Of a stretch of 44,180 bases of DNA, positions 30,435 through 39,189 are shown piece by piece. The notes under the pieces were generated by a model. That model was not told the DNA's origin. It did not search any database and worked only from the letters and a program-made list of their open reading frames with translations. The DNA lies in assembly GCA_017543645.1 (NCBI GenBank), contig JAFYFR010000123.1, forward strand, positions 1 to 44,180, in the 5' to 3' direction. A program made the position numbers and the translations under genes. Numbering within the stretch: the first letter of the stretch is position 1; every line of letters begins with the position of its first letter. Origin of the DNA: Bacteroidales bacterium (GTDB lineage Bacteria; Bacteroidota; Bacteroidia; Bacteroidales; UBA3824).

Positions 30435-31694
30435 ATGATTAAAAATAATTTGTTATTAGTCTTAATAATACATGTATCGTCGTTGTTATCGGCTCAAAAT
30501 GAGCAATTTGCACGAGAAATTCTTGCCAAATTGTGCAGTCCTGAGTTACATGGTCGCGGTTACACTTTTGGTGGCGACAGTATGGCGGCCTATTATATTC
30601 AAGGTCTATTTGAAGGGATGAGCCTCAAACAATTTAACGGTTCATTTTTCCAACCGTTTGTCCTTACTGCAAATACCTTTGATAACCGCGCCTATATTAT
30701 CTCAGGAAAAGACACCCTCCGCGCTGGAAACGATTTTGTGGTAAAACCTTCTTCTAAATCAGCCGTTTGCCATCGTAAAATATTGTTTTTTAATCCGTTT
30801 AAAAAATCTTCTGTGAAAAAACTTCAACATTGTATCCAAACCAACGATTCTAATTTTACTATTGTGTTTGATACTGTTGGCGTGGGTAAAGCATTGATTG
30901 ATAGATATTATACTAAGATTGAACGTTTTAACCGCGAAGTTTCGCATGTGGAGATTATGTGTGTGGATAAGCTTCCACCGCAAGGAATTGCCGTTTTTCA
31001 AAGTGGATATTCAACTTTTTATGTTTTAAAGAAATTGCTTAAAAACAATACTTTACAATTATTATTTGATGCAACACTTAAATATGATTATACAACCCGT
31101 AATATTGTCGCTTATATTCCCGGCGAAACTGATACTTTTAAAGTGATAACTGCTCATTACGACCATGTAGGAACGCTTGGACGAGATGCTTATTTCCCTG
31201 GCGCACACGACAATGCGTCGGGAACGGCAATGCTCATCGACCTTGCCAGTTACTTTTCAAAAGCCTCGAAACCTCATTATTCATTGGCGTTTATGTTTTT
31301 TAGCGGTGAGGAGGCGGGACTTTTGGGTAGCAACTATTACACACGGAATCCGATGTTTCCGTTGTCTAAAATCAAGACACTAATCAACTTAGATATGCTC
31401 GGCAGTGGCGACGAGGGCATTATGGTGGTTAACGGCAGTGTGTTGAAAGACGAGTTTGATTTTCTTGTAAATATTAATAATACAAATAATTACGTACCAA
31501 ACATTCGAAGCAGGGGAGAGGCTGCCAACAGCGACCACTATTTTTTTTATAAGAAAGGCGTAAAAAGTTTGTATATTTACACCCTCGGAACGTACAAGGA
31601 GTATCACAATATTTACGACCGTGCCGAGGCTATTCCAATGCCCGTTTATAACGGCATTTTTAACCTTGTAAAAGACTTTGTAACAGATTATTAA
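30435..31694 (+). CDS. Exported M28-family zinc aminopeptidase
   Basis: The 419-residue protein has a signal peptide (MIKNNLLLVLIIHVSSLLSA, cut before QNE). The di-zinc site is complete: His and Asp in AHYDHVG, Asp in GAHDNASG, the catalytic Glu pair in SGEEAGLLGS, Asp in NLDMLGSGDEG, and a late His in YKEYHNIYD. Residues 90-220 are an inserted domain before the catalytic core. It should trim peptides in the periplasm or outside the cell. Base composition is more AT-rich than in neighbouring genes. It ends one base before rsmI. Confidence 0.9.
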   Translation: MIKNNLLLVLIIHVSSLLSAQNEQFAREILAKLCSPELHGRGYTFGGDSMAAYYIQGLFEGMSLKQFNGSFFQPFVLTANTFDNRAYIISGKDTLRAGNDFVVKPSSKSAVCHRKILFFNPFKKSSVKKLQHCIQTNDSNFTIVFDTVGVGKALIDRYYTKIERFNREVSHVEIMCVDKLPPQGIAVFQSGYSTFYVLKKLLKNNTLQLLFDATLKYDYTTRNIVAYIPGETDTFKVITAHYDHVGTLGRDAYFPGAHDNASGTAMLIDLASYFSKASKPHYSLAFMFFSGEEAGLLGSNYYTRNPMFPLSKIKTLINLDMLGSGDEGIMVVNGSVLKDEFDFLVNINNTNNYVPNIRSRGEAANSDHYFFYKKGVKSLYIYTLGTYKEYHNIYDRAEAIPMPVYNGIFNLVKDFVTDY

Positions 31695-31695
31695 T

Positions 31696-32391
31696 ATGGC
31701 AAAACTTTATATCGTGCCCACTCCTGTAGGCAATTTGGAGGATATGACTTTCCGCGCGATACGCATTCTCAAAGAGGCGGATTTGATTCTCTGTGAGGAC
31801 ACTCGTACAAGCGCAGGTCTTTTGAAGCATTTCGAAATTACCACACGTACGGCAAGTCACCACAAGTTTAACGAACACGAAACCTGTCATCGTTATGCGC
31901 AACAGATTTACGGCGGCATGAACATCGCGCTTATTTCCGATGCCGGCACACCAGCAATTTCCGACCCGGGTTTTATGCTTGTACGTGAGTGCATTAACCT
32001 CGGCGTAGATGTGGAATGTCTGCCTGGAGCAACGGCTTTTGTGCCCGCGCTTGTGGATTCGGGATTCGGCTGTGAGAGTTTCCTTTTTGCCGGATTCCTT
32101 CCGCAGAAAAAAGGACGAATGAAAAAACTTACCTATTGGGCAAGCCTCAATATTACAATTATTTTATACGAATCACCTTACCGAATACTTAAACTTTTGG
32201 AAGAGATAAAGAAATACTTTGGCGAAAACCGCAAGGTGTCAATTTCGCGCGAAATCTCAAAGGTTTACGAAGAAACCCTCCGAGGCACTCCCGACGAACT
32301 TATCTCCGCATTCAACGCCAAGCCTCCCAAGGGCGAGTTTGTGGTGATTATCGACAAGGAATCTTCCGACGAAACCGACGGCGAAGAATGA
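31696..32391 (+). CDS. rsmI: 16S rRNA (cytidine1402-2'-O)-methyltransferase
   Basis: The 231-residue enzyme methylates the ribose of C1402 in the decoding centre. It has the tetrapyrrole-methylase fold: LYIVPTPVGNLEDMTFRAI at the start, CEDTRTSAGLLKHF, and the SAM-site SDAGTPAISDPG. It lacks the C-terminal extension of the longer E. coli protein, as I expect for Bacteroidota homologues. The start follows the peptidase stop by one base, and its stop overlaps the next gene by four. Confidence 0.93.
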   Translation: MAKLYIVPTPVGNLEDMTFRAIRILKEADLILCEDTRTSAGLLKHFEITTRTASHHKFNEHETCHRYAQQIYGGMNIALISDAGTPAISDPGFMLVRECINLGVDVECLPGATAFVPALVDSGFGCESFLFAGFLPQKKGRMKKLTYWASLNITIILYESPYRILKLLEEIKKYFGENRKVSISREISKVYEETLRGTPDELISAFNAKPPKGEFVVIIDKESSDETDGEE

Positions 32392-33011
32392 AATACTTTA
32401 TATTATTAGCATTTTTTCTCACAATGAGCATATTTTCAATGGCGCAAAATGCCTTTCAGTCATACAAAAAACTTTCGCAACCCGAACGCAAATGGGTTCG
32501 CCATCATCCGATAGCCGCCTTGCGCACATACAAACTGTCACAAATGGCAGCCGCCGAAGCGCAGACTCTGGTCAACGACCCCGAATTCGACGGCGACGGT
32601 TCGGGCGGTATGGTAGACGCGTTCCGTCATACCCTTTGGATGGCTCTCACCGCCCAAAAAATCGGAAAATCAAAAGCCCTCGCCCTCGGACGTGCCCACG
32701 AGGAAAAATCGAAACTCTATTTTGAATCGTGCGACCATTCTGAGCCCAACCTCCCTGACAGCATCGATTCCGAAATGGATTTTATCAACAATCAAAAAGG
32801 CGCAGACATTGGCATCAAGCACCGCAAAGCCTCTTACGAAGAAATGTTGAAGATAGTCCGCACTGCCGTAGTTGCTGGTCAATGCTACAAGATTAAGAAA
32901 AACTCAAAAGGTGAATATTTAGATTACGACAACAACATCATCCCCCCCGAAGCTATTCAAGGCAAATGGAATACGCCAAAGATACTTGTAAGGAGCAATT
33001 GGAGAGAGTAG
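32388..33011 (+). CDS. Exported DUF6973-like protein
   Basis: The 207-residue protein has a signal peptide (MKYFILLAFFLTMSIFSMA, cut before QNA). The core has GDGSGGMVDAFRHTLWMALTAQKIG and ALGRAHEEKS, then DFINNQKGADIG; the conserved Asp, His and Glu/His pairs look like a metal or catalytic site. I associate this pattern with DUF6973, but the assignment is from memory. Its ATG overlaps the rsmI stop (four bases), so it is translationally coupled. Function is unknown. Confidence 0.65.
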   Translation: MKYFILLAFFLTMSIFSMAQNAFQSYKKLSQPERKWVRHHPIAALRTYKLSQMAAAEAQTLVNDPEFDGDGSGGMVDAFRHTLWMALTAQKIGKSKALALGRAHEEKSKLYFESCDHSEPNLPDSIDSEMDFINNQKGADIGIKHRKASYEEMLKIVRTAVVAGQCYKIKKNSKGEYLDYDNNIIPPEAIQGKWNTPKILVRSNWRE

Positions 33012-33087
33012 CCTGAGTGCACTTTTAACGAAAGCAGTTTTTTTGATTGATTGTTCGTTGTTGAAAGCAATTTTTTTCAATTTTTTT

Positions 33088-33095
33088 TATCTTTG
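33088..33095 (+). promoter_or_regulatory. -7 element upstream of the 33160 gene
   Basis: TATCTTTG is an exact match, 65 bases before the start codon. A well-spaced TTTG is not visible. Confidence 0.4.
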
Positions 33096-33159
33096 TCGCA
33101 ACCTATTCTTTTAACTCTTCGTAAAAAAATATGGATAGTTATATATAGGAGATAATGAT

Positions 33160-33870
33160 ATGCGTGTACGGTTTATTAGTTCATTCACGTCTTCACGACT
33201 AACTATTTGTAGCGGCGTAGTATTAAAGGCAGTAGCTTTTGCGGCAGTGCTGACAATAACCATGGCATCCGATGCTATGAGTGCGGTTAAAAATATGCAC
33301 AGGGTTACGCCTATTCTATCTGAGCGTTGTGTTGAAATTAAAGACGTTAATGCAATTTATCCTTTCAAAGTAACTGACAATTATTTTGGTATTCCTCGGG
33401 AAAATATCCAATCGCAATTTAGCTTTGTTGGAAATAATGGTGATCATGCTGATTATGAAGTGGTTTTTGCCTACTCCAACAATATATCACATCCTGGCAC
33501 GAATTTTTTTAATGAGGTTTATATAGTGCCGGGTTATCTGGATAGCAGGAAAGGCGAAGGAGCTTACCGTGTATCAAATATTGTAATGATAAAAGAACTG
33601 TCTGGGGAACAATCCGTAGGATTTATGGCAACCGGCACTAGAAGGGACAACCATGGTTTCGTATCGAATGACATAGCATTAGTAGTTCCTGACGATCAGC
33701 ACTTTGCCTTTGAAATGGTTAGAGCCATGGCAAACGACCCAAAAGCTCCGTTCGGACTTCAATGTTTAAATTCAAAACGTTTTTTTGACAATAAGAATAT
33801 TTTATCCTTTGCCCGGAAAGATGTCCCGGGCAAAGGAATCCATTTTGTTAAGGAGCAATGGAATAGATAG
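33160..33870 (+). CDS. Exported protein of unknown function
   Basis: The protein has 236 residues. The N-terminus has a long basic n-region and then a hydrophobic core (VLKAVAFAAVLTITMASDAMSA), which suggests SPI export. The rest is a mixed alpha/beta sequence (YEVVFAYSNNISHPG, EVYIVPGYLDSRKGEGAYRV, GFVSNDIALVVPDDQHF) with one Cys pair. I recognise no family. It stands alone between the rsmI operon and a convergent gene. A strong 12-bp inverted repeat (33805-33837) lies inside its last codons. Confidence 0.55.
   Translation: MRVRFISSFTSSRLTICSGVVLKAVAFAAVLTITMASDAMSAVKNMHRVTPILSERCVEIKDVNAIYPFKVTDNYFGIPRENIQSQFSFVGNNGDHADYEVVFAYSNNISHPGTNFFNEVYIVPGYLDSRKGEGAYRVSNIVMIKELSGEQSVGFMATGTRRDNHGFVSNDIALVVPDDQHFAFEMVRAMANDPKAPFGLQCLNSKRFFDNKNILSFARKDVPGKGIHFVKEQWNR
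33805..33837. repeat. Perfect 12-bp inverted repeat inside the 3' end of a coding region
   Basis: Arms 33805-33816 and 33826-33837 are perfectly complementary with a nine-base loop and six consecutive G:C pairs. It lies about 30 bases before the stop codon. No T run follows. Confidence 0.8.
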
Positions 33871-33890
33871 AATGATTCACAACTTAATTT

Positions 33891-34754
33891 CTACTCTAAC
33901 ACGAAGTTTTTGATATAGAACAATTTGTCTTTGTAGTATAATTCGTAGCGGTATGCACCTGGTTGCCAGAAGCTTGATTCGTTTGAGCCCCAGCCGCCTA
34001 AGTCGTAAAACTTGAAACCCTTCGATACGTTTATATCTGAGGTGAATGTGTATTTTTCGTTAGGTTGGCTTACCGAGTATGTGCCGTCTGGGTGAATAAG
34101 TTTTACTTCAATTTGGTATTCGCCATCTTCGTAGCCAGTCAGATTAAGTCCGATGTGTATATATTGCGCTTCAGACGCTTTAATTATGCTGTTGGACTCG
34201 CCTATAACATTAGATTCGAAGTCGGTATTTGCCCAACCAGAGCAGTATACCTCAAATGGCATTCTGATGTCGGAGAAGATAATGTTGTCCTGAAATTCGT
34301 AGTAGCGCATTTGAATATCCGCCCATGCTTGGTCGAAGAGGTCGAGATAGTGTTCCAACAGCCGGTTGACGTGTGCTGCATCGAAGACAAGCATGTCTAT
34401 AGTTAAGCGGAGTGCCTGTCTGTCCGGGGTTACTGTAGCTTTGATACCTCCGAAAGTATAGTTTATCAGGTTAGCCGCCTTGGTGAGGCACGCATAGTTG
34501 GCAGTAGAAACGTCATAGTCGAATGGCCTGATTTCTACGAATGTAGGGTTGTCGTCGGAGAAAGACATGACATAATTAATCGTGTCTTTTTTTAATGTTA
34601 GGACATTGTCTTCCGGCATTTCGATGGTCATGCCCTGTTTTTTGGCAAAGTCAGCCACTTTTTGACGGATGGTCTGGGCGTTTTCGAATTTCTGAGCCAT
34701 TGTTAGCGATGAGAGAGACATCATCACCGCGAGTAATAATATTATTTTTTTCAT
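33891..34754 (-). CDS. Exported protein of unknown function with C-terminal beta-sandwich
   Basis: From the Met at 34754 the protein has 287 residues; upstream codons overlap folA and are not a signal peptide, while 34754 opens MKKIILLLAVMMSLSSLTMA, cut before QKF. Residues 20-130 look like a YbjN-like alpha/beta domain (FAKKQGMTIEMPEDNVL, FVEIRPFDYD, and an AWADIQMRYYEF helix). Residues 150-287 look like an Ig-type beta-sandwich (HIGLNLTGYEDGEYQIEVKL, then WQPGAYRYELYYKDKLFYI). It starts 19 bases after folA and is likely cotranscribed with thyA and folA. The family is not recognised with confidence. Confidence 0.6.
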   Translation of the reverse strand: MKKIILLLAVMMSLSSLTMAQKFENAQTIRQKVADFAKKQGMTIEMPEDNVLTLKKDTINYVMSFSDDNPTFVEIRPFDYDVSTANYACLTKAANLINYTFGGIKATVTPDRQALRLTIDMLVFDAAHVNRLLEHYLDLFDQAWADIQMRYYEFQDNIIFSDIRMPFEVYCSGWANTDFESNVIGESNSIIKASEAQYIHIGLNLTGYEDGEYQIEVKLIHPDGTYSVSQPNEKYTFTSDINVSKGFKFYDLGGWGSNESSFWQPGAYRYELYYKDKLFYIKNFVLE

Positions 34755-34773
34755 TGTAATAAGTTTTTGATTA

Positions 34774-35268
34774 TTAAATTCTTTCGTAAACTGCAAAGAA
34801 AAATGGGTATTCGTTTTTTTCATCGGCGGGAATTTCGTCTGATACCGACATTATGCGCCATTTGTCTTCCACATTGATTTCGGGGAAGAAAACATCGGCA
34901 TTGTCGAATGTGTGACGGATGCGTGTGAGGTAGATGCGGTGCGCACGGTCGAAAAACTCTTTGTAGATTGATTCTCCGCCAATTATGAAGATTTTTTCGT
35001 GCTTTTTGGCTAATTCTAAAACATCGTCGGCAGATGTGCAGGTGTAGCATCCCGGAAAACGTTGCTCGCTCTTGCTCATAACAATGTTGGTGCGGTTGGG
35101 CAACGCGCCTTTGGGGAGCGACTCAAATGTTTTGCGCCCCATTACAACTACGTGACCAGTAGTTAGCTCCTTGAAGTTTTTTAAATCTTTGCTCAGTCGG
35201 CAGAGTAGTTGGTTGCCTGAGCCTATGCCGTTGTTCTCGTCGGCGGCTACTATAATGTTGATTTCCAT
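34774..35268 (-). CDS. folA: Dihydrofolate reductase
   Basis: The 164-residue enzyme reduces dihydrofolate with NADPH. It begins MEINIIVAADENNGIG and has the GHVVVMGRKTFESLP segment with the NADPH-binding Arg-Lys-Thr, the FIIGGESIYKEF motif, and the C-terminal strand pair ending FFFAVYERI. It follows thyA by 60 bases on the same strand, which couples regeneration of tetrahydrofolate to thymidylate synthesis. Confidence 0.96.
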   Translation of the reverse strand: MEINIIVAADENNGIGSGNQLLCRLSKDLKNFKELTTGHVVVMGRKTFESLPKGALPNRTNIVMSKSEQRFPGCYTCTSADDVLELAKKHEKIFIIGGESIYKEFFDRAHRIYLTRIRHTFDNADVFFPEINVEDKWRIMSVSDEIPADEKNEYPFFFAVYERI

Positions 35269-35328
35269 TGTTTTAATTCATAATTCACAATTCGTAATGC
35301 ATAATTATCAATTTTCAACTTTCAATTT

Positions 35329-36123
35329 TCACACCGAAATCTCCCCTTTGATTGTAGGGTGGCATTGGTAGTTTTCGAGGGTGAAATCTTCGTATTTAAA
35401 ACTGAAAATGTCTTTTACTTCGGGGTTGATTTTCATTGTTGGCAGCGGGTAAGGAGTGCGGCTGAGCTGTAGTTTAACTTGCTCAATATGATTGAGATAA
35501 ATGTGCGCGTCGCCGATGGTGTGAACAAAATCTCCAGGCTTATATCCGCATACCTGAGCCACCATCATTGTCAGTAATGCGTAAGATGCTATGTTGAAAG
35601 GGATTCCGAGAAAAGTGTCGCCGCTGCGTTGGTAAAGCTGGCACGATAGACTACCGTCAACAACATAAAACTGAAACATCGTGTGGCAGGGTGGGAGAGC
35701 CATGTTGTCAACGTCGGCAGGATTCCATGCTGAAACTATGTGCCGCCGCGAGTCGGGATTATTTTTCAACCCTTCGATTAGGTTGGCTATTTGGTCAATT
35801 TCTTTGCCGTCGGGAGTGCGCCAATGACGCCATTGATAACCGTAAACAGGACCGAGGTCGCCGTTTGCGTCTGCCCATTCGTTCCAAATCCTTACTCCGT
35901 GGTCTTGGAGGTATTTTACGTTGGTGTCGCCGTTGAGAAACCACAGAAGTTCGTAAATTATTGATTTTAAATGCACTTTCTTGGTGGTGACGAGCGGAAA
36001 TCCCTCTTGAAGGTTAAACCGCATTTGATAGCCGAATGTGCTTATTGTGCCTGTTCCGGTGCGGTCGTGCTTTTTTACGCCGTGGTCGAGGATATGTTGA
36101 AGTAAGTCGAGATATTGTTTCAT
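35329..36123 (-). CDS. thyA: Thymidylate synthase
   Basis: From the Met at 36123 ([26 protein letters not shown]) the protein has 264 residues, the exact length of E. coli ThyA; codons upstream to 36186 do not belong. The nucleophilic Cys lies in [12 protein letters not shown], the phosphate-binding Arg residues in [12 protein letters not shown], and [23 protein letters not shown] follows. It methylates dUMP to dTMP and yields dihydrofolate, the substrate of the next gene. Confidence 0.97.
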   Translation of the reverse strand: MKQYLDLLQHILDHGVKKHDRTGTGTISTFGYQMRFNLQEGFPLVTTKKVHLKSIIYELLWFLNGDTNVKYLQDHGVRIWNEWADANGDLGPVYGYQWRHWRTPDGKEIDQIANLIEGLKNNPDSRRHIVSAWNPADVDNMALPPCHTMFQFYVVDGSLSCQLYQRSGDTFLGIPFNIASYALLTMMVAQVCGYKPGDFVHTIGDAHIYLNHIEQVKLQLSRTPYPLPTMKINPEVKDIFSFKYEDFTLENYQCHPTIKGEISV

Positions 36124-36143
36124 TGCGTGAGTTTTTATGAGTG

Positions 36144-36151
36144 CAAATATA
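36144..36151 (-). promoter_or_regulatory. -7 element of thyA
   Basis: TATATTTG on the minus strand lies 21 bases before the thyA start codon at 36123. The -33 box is not obvious. Confidence 0.45.
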
Positions 36152-36165
36152 TAAAAAATTTTGTT

Positions 36166-36173
36166 TATTTTTG
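36166..36173 (+). promoter_or_regulatory. -7 element of ribF
   Basis: TATTTTTG on the plus strand lies 25 bases before the ribF start codon. It is only 15 bases from the divergent thyA element, so the two promoters overlap. Confidence 0.45.
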
Positions 36174-36197
36174 CAGCGTACAACAAAAACCGTCTAA

Positions 36198-37124
36198 ATG
36201 GAGATATTCTACGGTATAGAAAACTTTTCTGAAATACAAAAATGCGGCACGTGCGTGTCTGTGGGGACTTTCGACGGCCTTCACATCGGTCATCGTCTTA
36301 TTTTGCAGACTCTTGTTCAGACCGCCCAAGCTAAAGGTCTCAAAAGCCTTGTCCTCACTTTCGACCCGCATCCCCGCAAGGTGCTTTTCCCCGAAAAAGA
36401 TTTAAACCTGATACTTTCGCCCGAAGAAAAAATCGAGATGTTTGCCGCCACTGGGGTTGATTATCTTGTTATTCATCCGTTTACAAAGGCTTTTGCCGCT
36501 GTTAGCTCGTCAGACTTTATGGACAATCTGATGGTTCGTCAACTTGGTATGCGTCATTTGGTTTCGGGGTTCAACAATCATTTCGGGTGCGACCGTATGG
36601 GTGATGTAGAGGTCTTGAAACAGTACGGGCGTAGTTTTGGTTTTGAGGTGTCCAGGTTGGATGCGGCTATGCTCAACGGAATTTCGGCAAGCAGCACCTT
36701 TGTGCGCAACGCTTTGCTCGATGGCGATGTGTCGGCGGCTTCTGCGGTTCTCGGTTACAGTTACTATATTTCGGGAACGGTGGTTCACGGACGGCATATC
36801 GGCACAAAGATTGGCTTCCCCACTGCCAATATCAAGCCAGATTGCGCCGACAAACTTATACCAAAAAACGGTGTCTATGCGGCTAATGTTCAGGTGGAAG
36901 GCAGTTTGTATCAGTCGGTTGTGAATATCGGGGACAATCCCACCGTGTCGGATTCGCACCAAACCACCATCGAGGCGTATATTCTTGATTTTCACGGTGA
37001 TATTTATGGTAAGAATATCCGCGTGTATCTCACCAGCCGAATCCGTGACCAAAAGAAATTTTCTGATTTAGAGCAACTTACCGAGGCCATTAAGAATGAC
37101 ATTGACGAAGTGAAATATGCATAA
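36198..37124 (+). CDS. ribF: Bifunctional riboflavin kinase / FAD synthetase
   Basis: The 308-residue enzyme phosphorylates riboflavin to FMN and adenylates FMN to FAD. The N-terminal nucleotidyltransferase half has [15 protein letters not shown] and [13 protein letters not shown], and [17 protein letters not shown] near 165. The C-terminal flavokinase half has [25 protein letters not shown], and the catalytic NIGDNPT...IEAYILDF segment. Length is typical. It is monocistronic and divergent from thyA. Confidence 0.96.
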   Translation: MEIFYGIENFSEIQKCGTCVSVGTFDGLHIGHRLILQTLVQTAQAKGLKSLVLTFDPHPRKVLFPEKDLNLILSPEEKIEMFAATGVDYLVIHPFTKAFAAVSSSDFMDNLMVRQLGMRHLVSGFNNHFGCDRMGDVEVLKQYGRSFGFEVSRLDAAMLNGISASSTFVRNALLDGDVSAASAVLGYSYYISGTVVHGRHIGTKIGFPTANIKPDCADKLIPKNGVYAANVQVEGSLYQSVVNIGDNPTVSDSHQTTIEAYILDFHGDIYGKNIRVYLTSRIRDQKKFSDLEQLTEAIKNDIDEVKYA

Positions 37125-37152
37125 AAAAACCGACGTTGAACCCAACGCCGGT
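37123..37152 (-). terminator. Terminator of the 37175-37585 lipoprotein gene
   Basis: A 10-bp stem with one mismatch (37129-37138 with 37143-37152) is followed on the minus strand by seven T (37129-37123). The plus strand has no T run, so ribF may read into it. Confidence 0.8.
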
Positions 37153-37174
37153 CAATAAAACATAGTTAATAACT

Positions 37175-37585
37175 TTATTTGAGTACTACAGTTTCTCCTA
37201 ATGGTTTTACATAGAATTCAAGTTCAGTTTTGGTCTTCAAACTTGCTGTGTATTCGTTGTTGTCGTTGCCAGTGCCTTTGAATTTACCGGTTGTGGGATC
37301 GTAGGTGTAGTTAATATCTACATTTACGGGTGTAGGATCGGTGTTTTTGGCAACACTTTTGGGTGTGTACTGGAGCTGAGCTTTTGTTGTGCTCTGCATT
37401 TTCAATGATACTCCGTGTCCTGATTGGTCGGAACCAGACCAAGATTTTTTTGCAAACTCTTCGAGTGTCAGGTATGGAGACTCTGGTTGCGGTTCGTCCT
37501 TTTTATCACTTTTGCTGCAAGAAACTGTTGTCATGCAAAGCACTGCGGCCATAAACATGACCATGAGAAAATTAATTTTTTTCAT
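37175..37585 (-). CDS. Small lipoprotein of unknown function
   Basis: The 136-residue protein has an SPII signal peptide with lipobox VSC (Cys23) followed by a Lys/Asp/Glu-rich linker (SKSDKKDEPQPESP). The rest resembles a small lipocalin-like beta domain: a SWSGSDQSGHGVSLKM strand, INYTYDPTTGKFKGTG, and a final LEFYVKPLGETVVL strand. Similar small lipoproteins are common in Bacteroidota, with no known function. It has a promoter overlapping the end of nnrDE and its own terminator. Confidence 0.7.
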   Translation of the reverse strand: MKKINFLMVMFMAAVLCMTTVSCSKSDKKDEPQPESPYLTLEEFAKKSWSGSDQSGHGVSLKMQSTTKAQLQYTPKSVAKNTDPTPVNVDINYTYDPTTGKFKGTGNDNNEYTASLKTKTELEFYVKPLGETVVLK

Positions 37586-37633
37586 AATTGCGATGTTATT
37601 AATTGTATTTGTAAACGTTTAATTATTCTTTTG

Positions 37634-37664
37634 CAATATTAGTATAAATATATTTAATATCAAA
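37634..37664 (-). promoter_or_regulatory. Likely promoter of the 37175-37585 lipoprotein gene
   Basis: TTTG (37664-37661), 19 bases, then TAATATTG (37641-37634), one mismatch from the consensus. It overlaps the nnrDE stop codon. Confidence 0.5.
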
Positions 37665-39189
37665 ACGGAATTTCAGGAATTTTAGTATTTTCTATCGCTT
37701 TGGGAATTTTTTTAATAATATCCTGCGCTGTAATGCCGCAATTGCCTATCTCTTTTGCCGCTAAGTCGCCAGCCGCACCATGGATGTAAACTCCATATTG
37801 TGCAGCGTTTTGCGGTGATAGACGTTGCGCCAAAAGTGCTGTTATGATACCTGTGAGAACGTCGCCGCTTCCTGCGGTAGCCATTGCCGGATTGCCCGAG
37901 GTGTTGAAACTTATAGTCCCGTCAGGAAGTCCGACTACAGTGTATGCTCCTTTTAATACTATAATTATTGAATAAAGTTTCGTATTATGACGGATTTTTT
38001 CGATTCTTTCCAAATTATTTTTGCTTTCGCCAAACATTCGGTCAAACTCCTTGATGTGCGGTGTGAGTATTGTGCCTTGTGGTAATTGGTTGAATACTTG
38101 CGGATTGAGACCTAAAATGTTGAGTGCGTCGGCATCTACCACAAGCGGTTTGCCGAGGTTGCTGGCTTTTTCGATAGTTTTGATTAGTGCGGATTGCGTT
38201 TCGGCATGTGTGCCTATTCCAGGGCCTATGGCTACGGCTGAATACTTGTCGATTTCGGGCGATGAGGTAAAGATTTTTTCATCGTTGTCGTCGCTGACCA
38301 TGGCTTCTGGTACGCTAATCTGCATTATATCAACGCATTTTTGAGGAAGATGTGTGGTAACAAGTCCTGAACCGGTGCGCAGACAGGCTTTGGTGCATAG
38401 AACAGCCGCGCCAGTTTTGCAATAGGCTCCGGCAATTATAAGCGAGTGTCCGAAAGTGCCTTTGTGGGCAAATTTATTACGGGCAGGCAGTACAAAGCGT
38501 GCCTCGTTACTTCCGTATGTGGTGAAAGGCGTATCTAATTTATTGATAAATTCTTGATCGAGGTTGATGTTAATGGTGGTAATTTCACCTGTGTATGTGT
38601 TGGTTTCGGGCATTAGCATCGAAATAAACGGTGATTGTATTGTAAGCGTGTGTGTTGCGTGTATTACAGCTTCATCGTCGTCGGGAATTGTGCTGTCTTG
38701 CAGTCCTGACGGTGTGTCGATTGCTATTATCTCAGCCATGGAATTGTTGATGTGGTTGATTAGGTTGGCGGTAACGCCCTCGATTCTGCGGTTGAGCCCC
38801 GAGCCGAAAAGCGCGTCGATAACAGTGTCGGTTTCTTGGATAATGGGAAAAGATTCCTCGCTATCTATCTGATGTATAATTTCTTCGCTGCATCTTTCTA
38901 ATTTTTTGAGATTGCAGCTGAAATCGGGTGAATATCTCTCGCACTTTATATAATAGACATCCGCGTTGATGCCTTTGAGAAACAACAGCCGTGCTATCAC
39001 AAGTCCGTCGCCGCCGTTGTTGCCCGGACCGCAGAAAATCTTTACCGGCTGGTTGTAGCCTATCAGCTTGTAAATTTCCATGGCGATGGCTTTGCCAGCG
39101 CGTTCCATCAGTTCTTCTGATGTTATGCCCTGGCTTTTGATGGTTGCCGCATCTGCCTGCCGGGTTTGTATTGCTGATAGTATTTTCAT
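37660..39189 (-). CDS. nnrDE: Bifunctional NAD(P)H-hydrate epimerase / ADP-dependent dehydratase
   Basis: From the Met at 39189 the protein has 509 residues; the longer frame to 39351 overlaps the upstream gene and is not coding. It repairs hydrated NAD(P)H. The N-terminal YjeF_N epimerase half has CGPGNNGGDGLVIARLL near 55 and IDTPSGL near 155. The C-terminal dehydratase half has HKGTFGHSLIIAGA, IGPGIGT, LVVDADALNIL, LTPHIKEFDRM and GSGDVLTGIITALLAQ. The start codon overlaps the stop of the T9SS type B gene by four bases, so the two are coupled. Confidence 0.95.
   Translation of the reverse strand: MKILSAIQTRQADAATIKSQGITSEELMERAGKAIAMEIYKLIGYNQPVKIFCGPGNNGGDGLVIARLLFLKGINADVYYIKCERYSPDFSCNLKKLERCSEEIIHQIDSEESFPIIQETDTVIDALFGSGLNRRIEGVTANLINHINNSMAEIIAIDTPSGLQDSTIPDDDEAVIHATHTLTIQSPFISMLMPETNTYTGEITTININLDQEFINKLDTPFTTYGSNEARFVLPARNKFAHKGTFGHSLIIAGAYCKTGAAVLCTKACLRTGSGLVTTHLPQKCVDIMQISVPEAMVSDDNDEKIFTSSPEIDKYSAVAIGPGIGTHAETQSALIKTIEKASNLGKPLVVDADALNILGLNPQVFNQLPQGTILTPHIKEFDRMFGESKNNLERIEKIRHNTKLYSIIIVLKGAYTVVGLPDGTISFNTSGNPAMATAGSGDVLTGIITALLAQRLSPQNAAQYGVYIHGAAGDLAAKEIGNCGITAQDIIKKIPKAIENTKIPEIPF

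Noticed and set aside
34754..34823. Longer N-terminus for the gene downstream of folA
   Set aside because: The extra codons overlap the folA coding region and precede a canonical signal peptide that starts at 34754.
35269..35328. AT-rich repeats of the AATTCATAATT type between thyA and folA
   Set aside because: Short imperfect AT-rich repeats like these are common in such genomes; no palindrome, promoter or RNA structure stands out.
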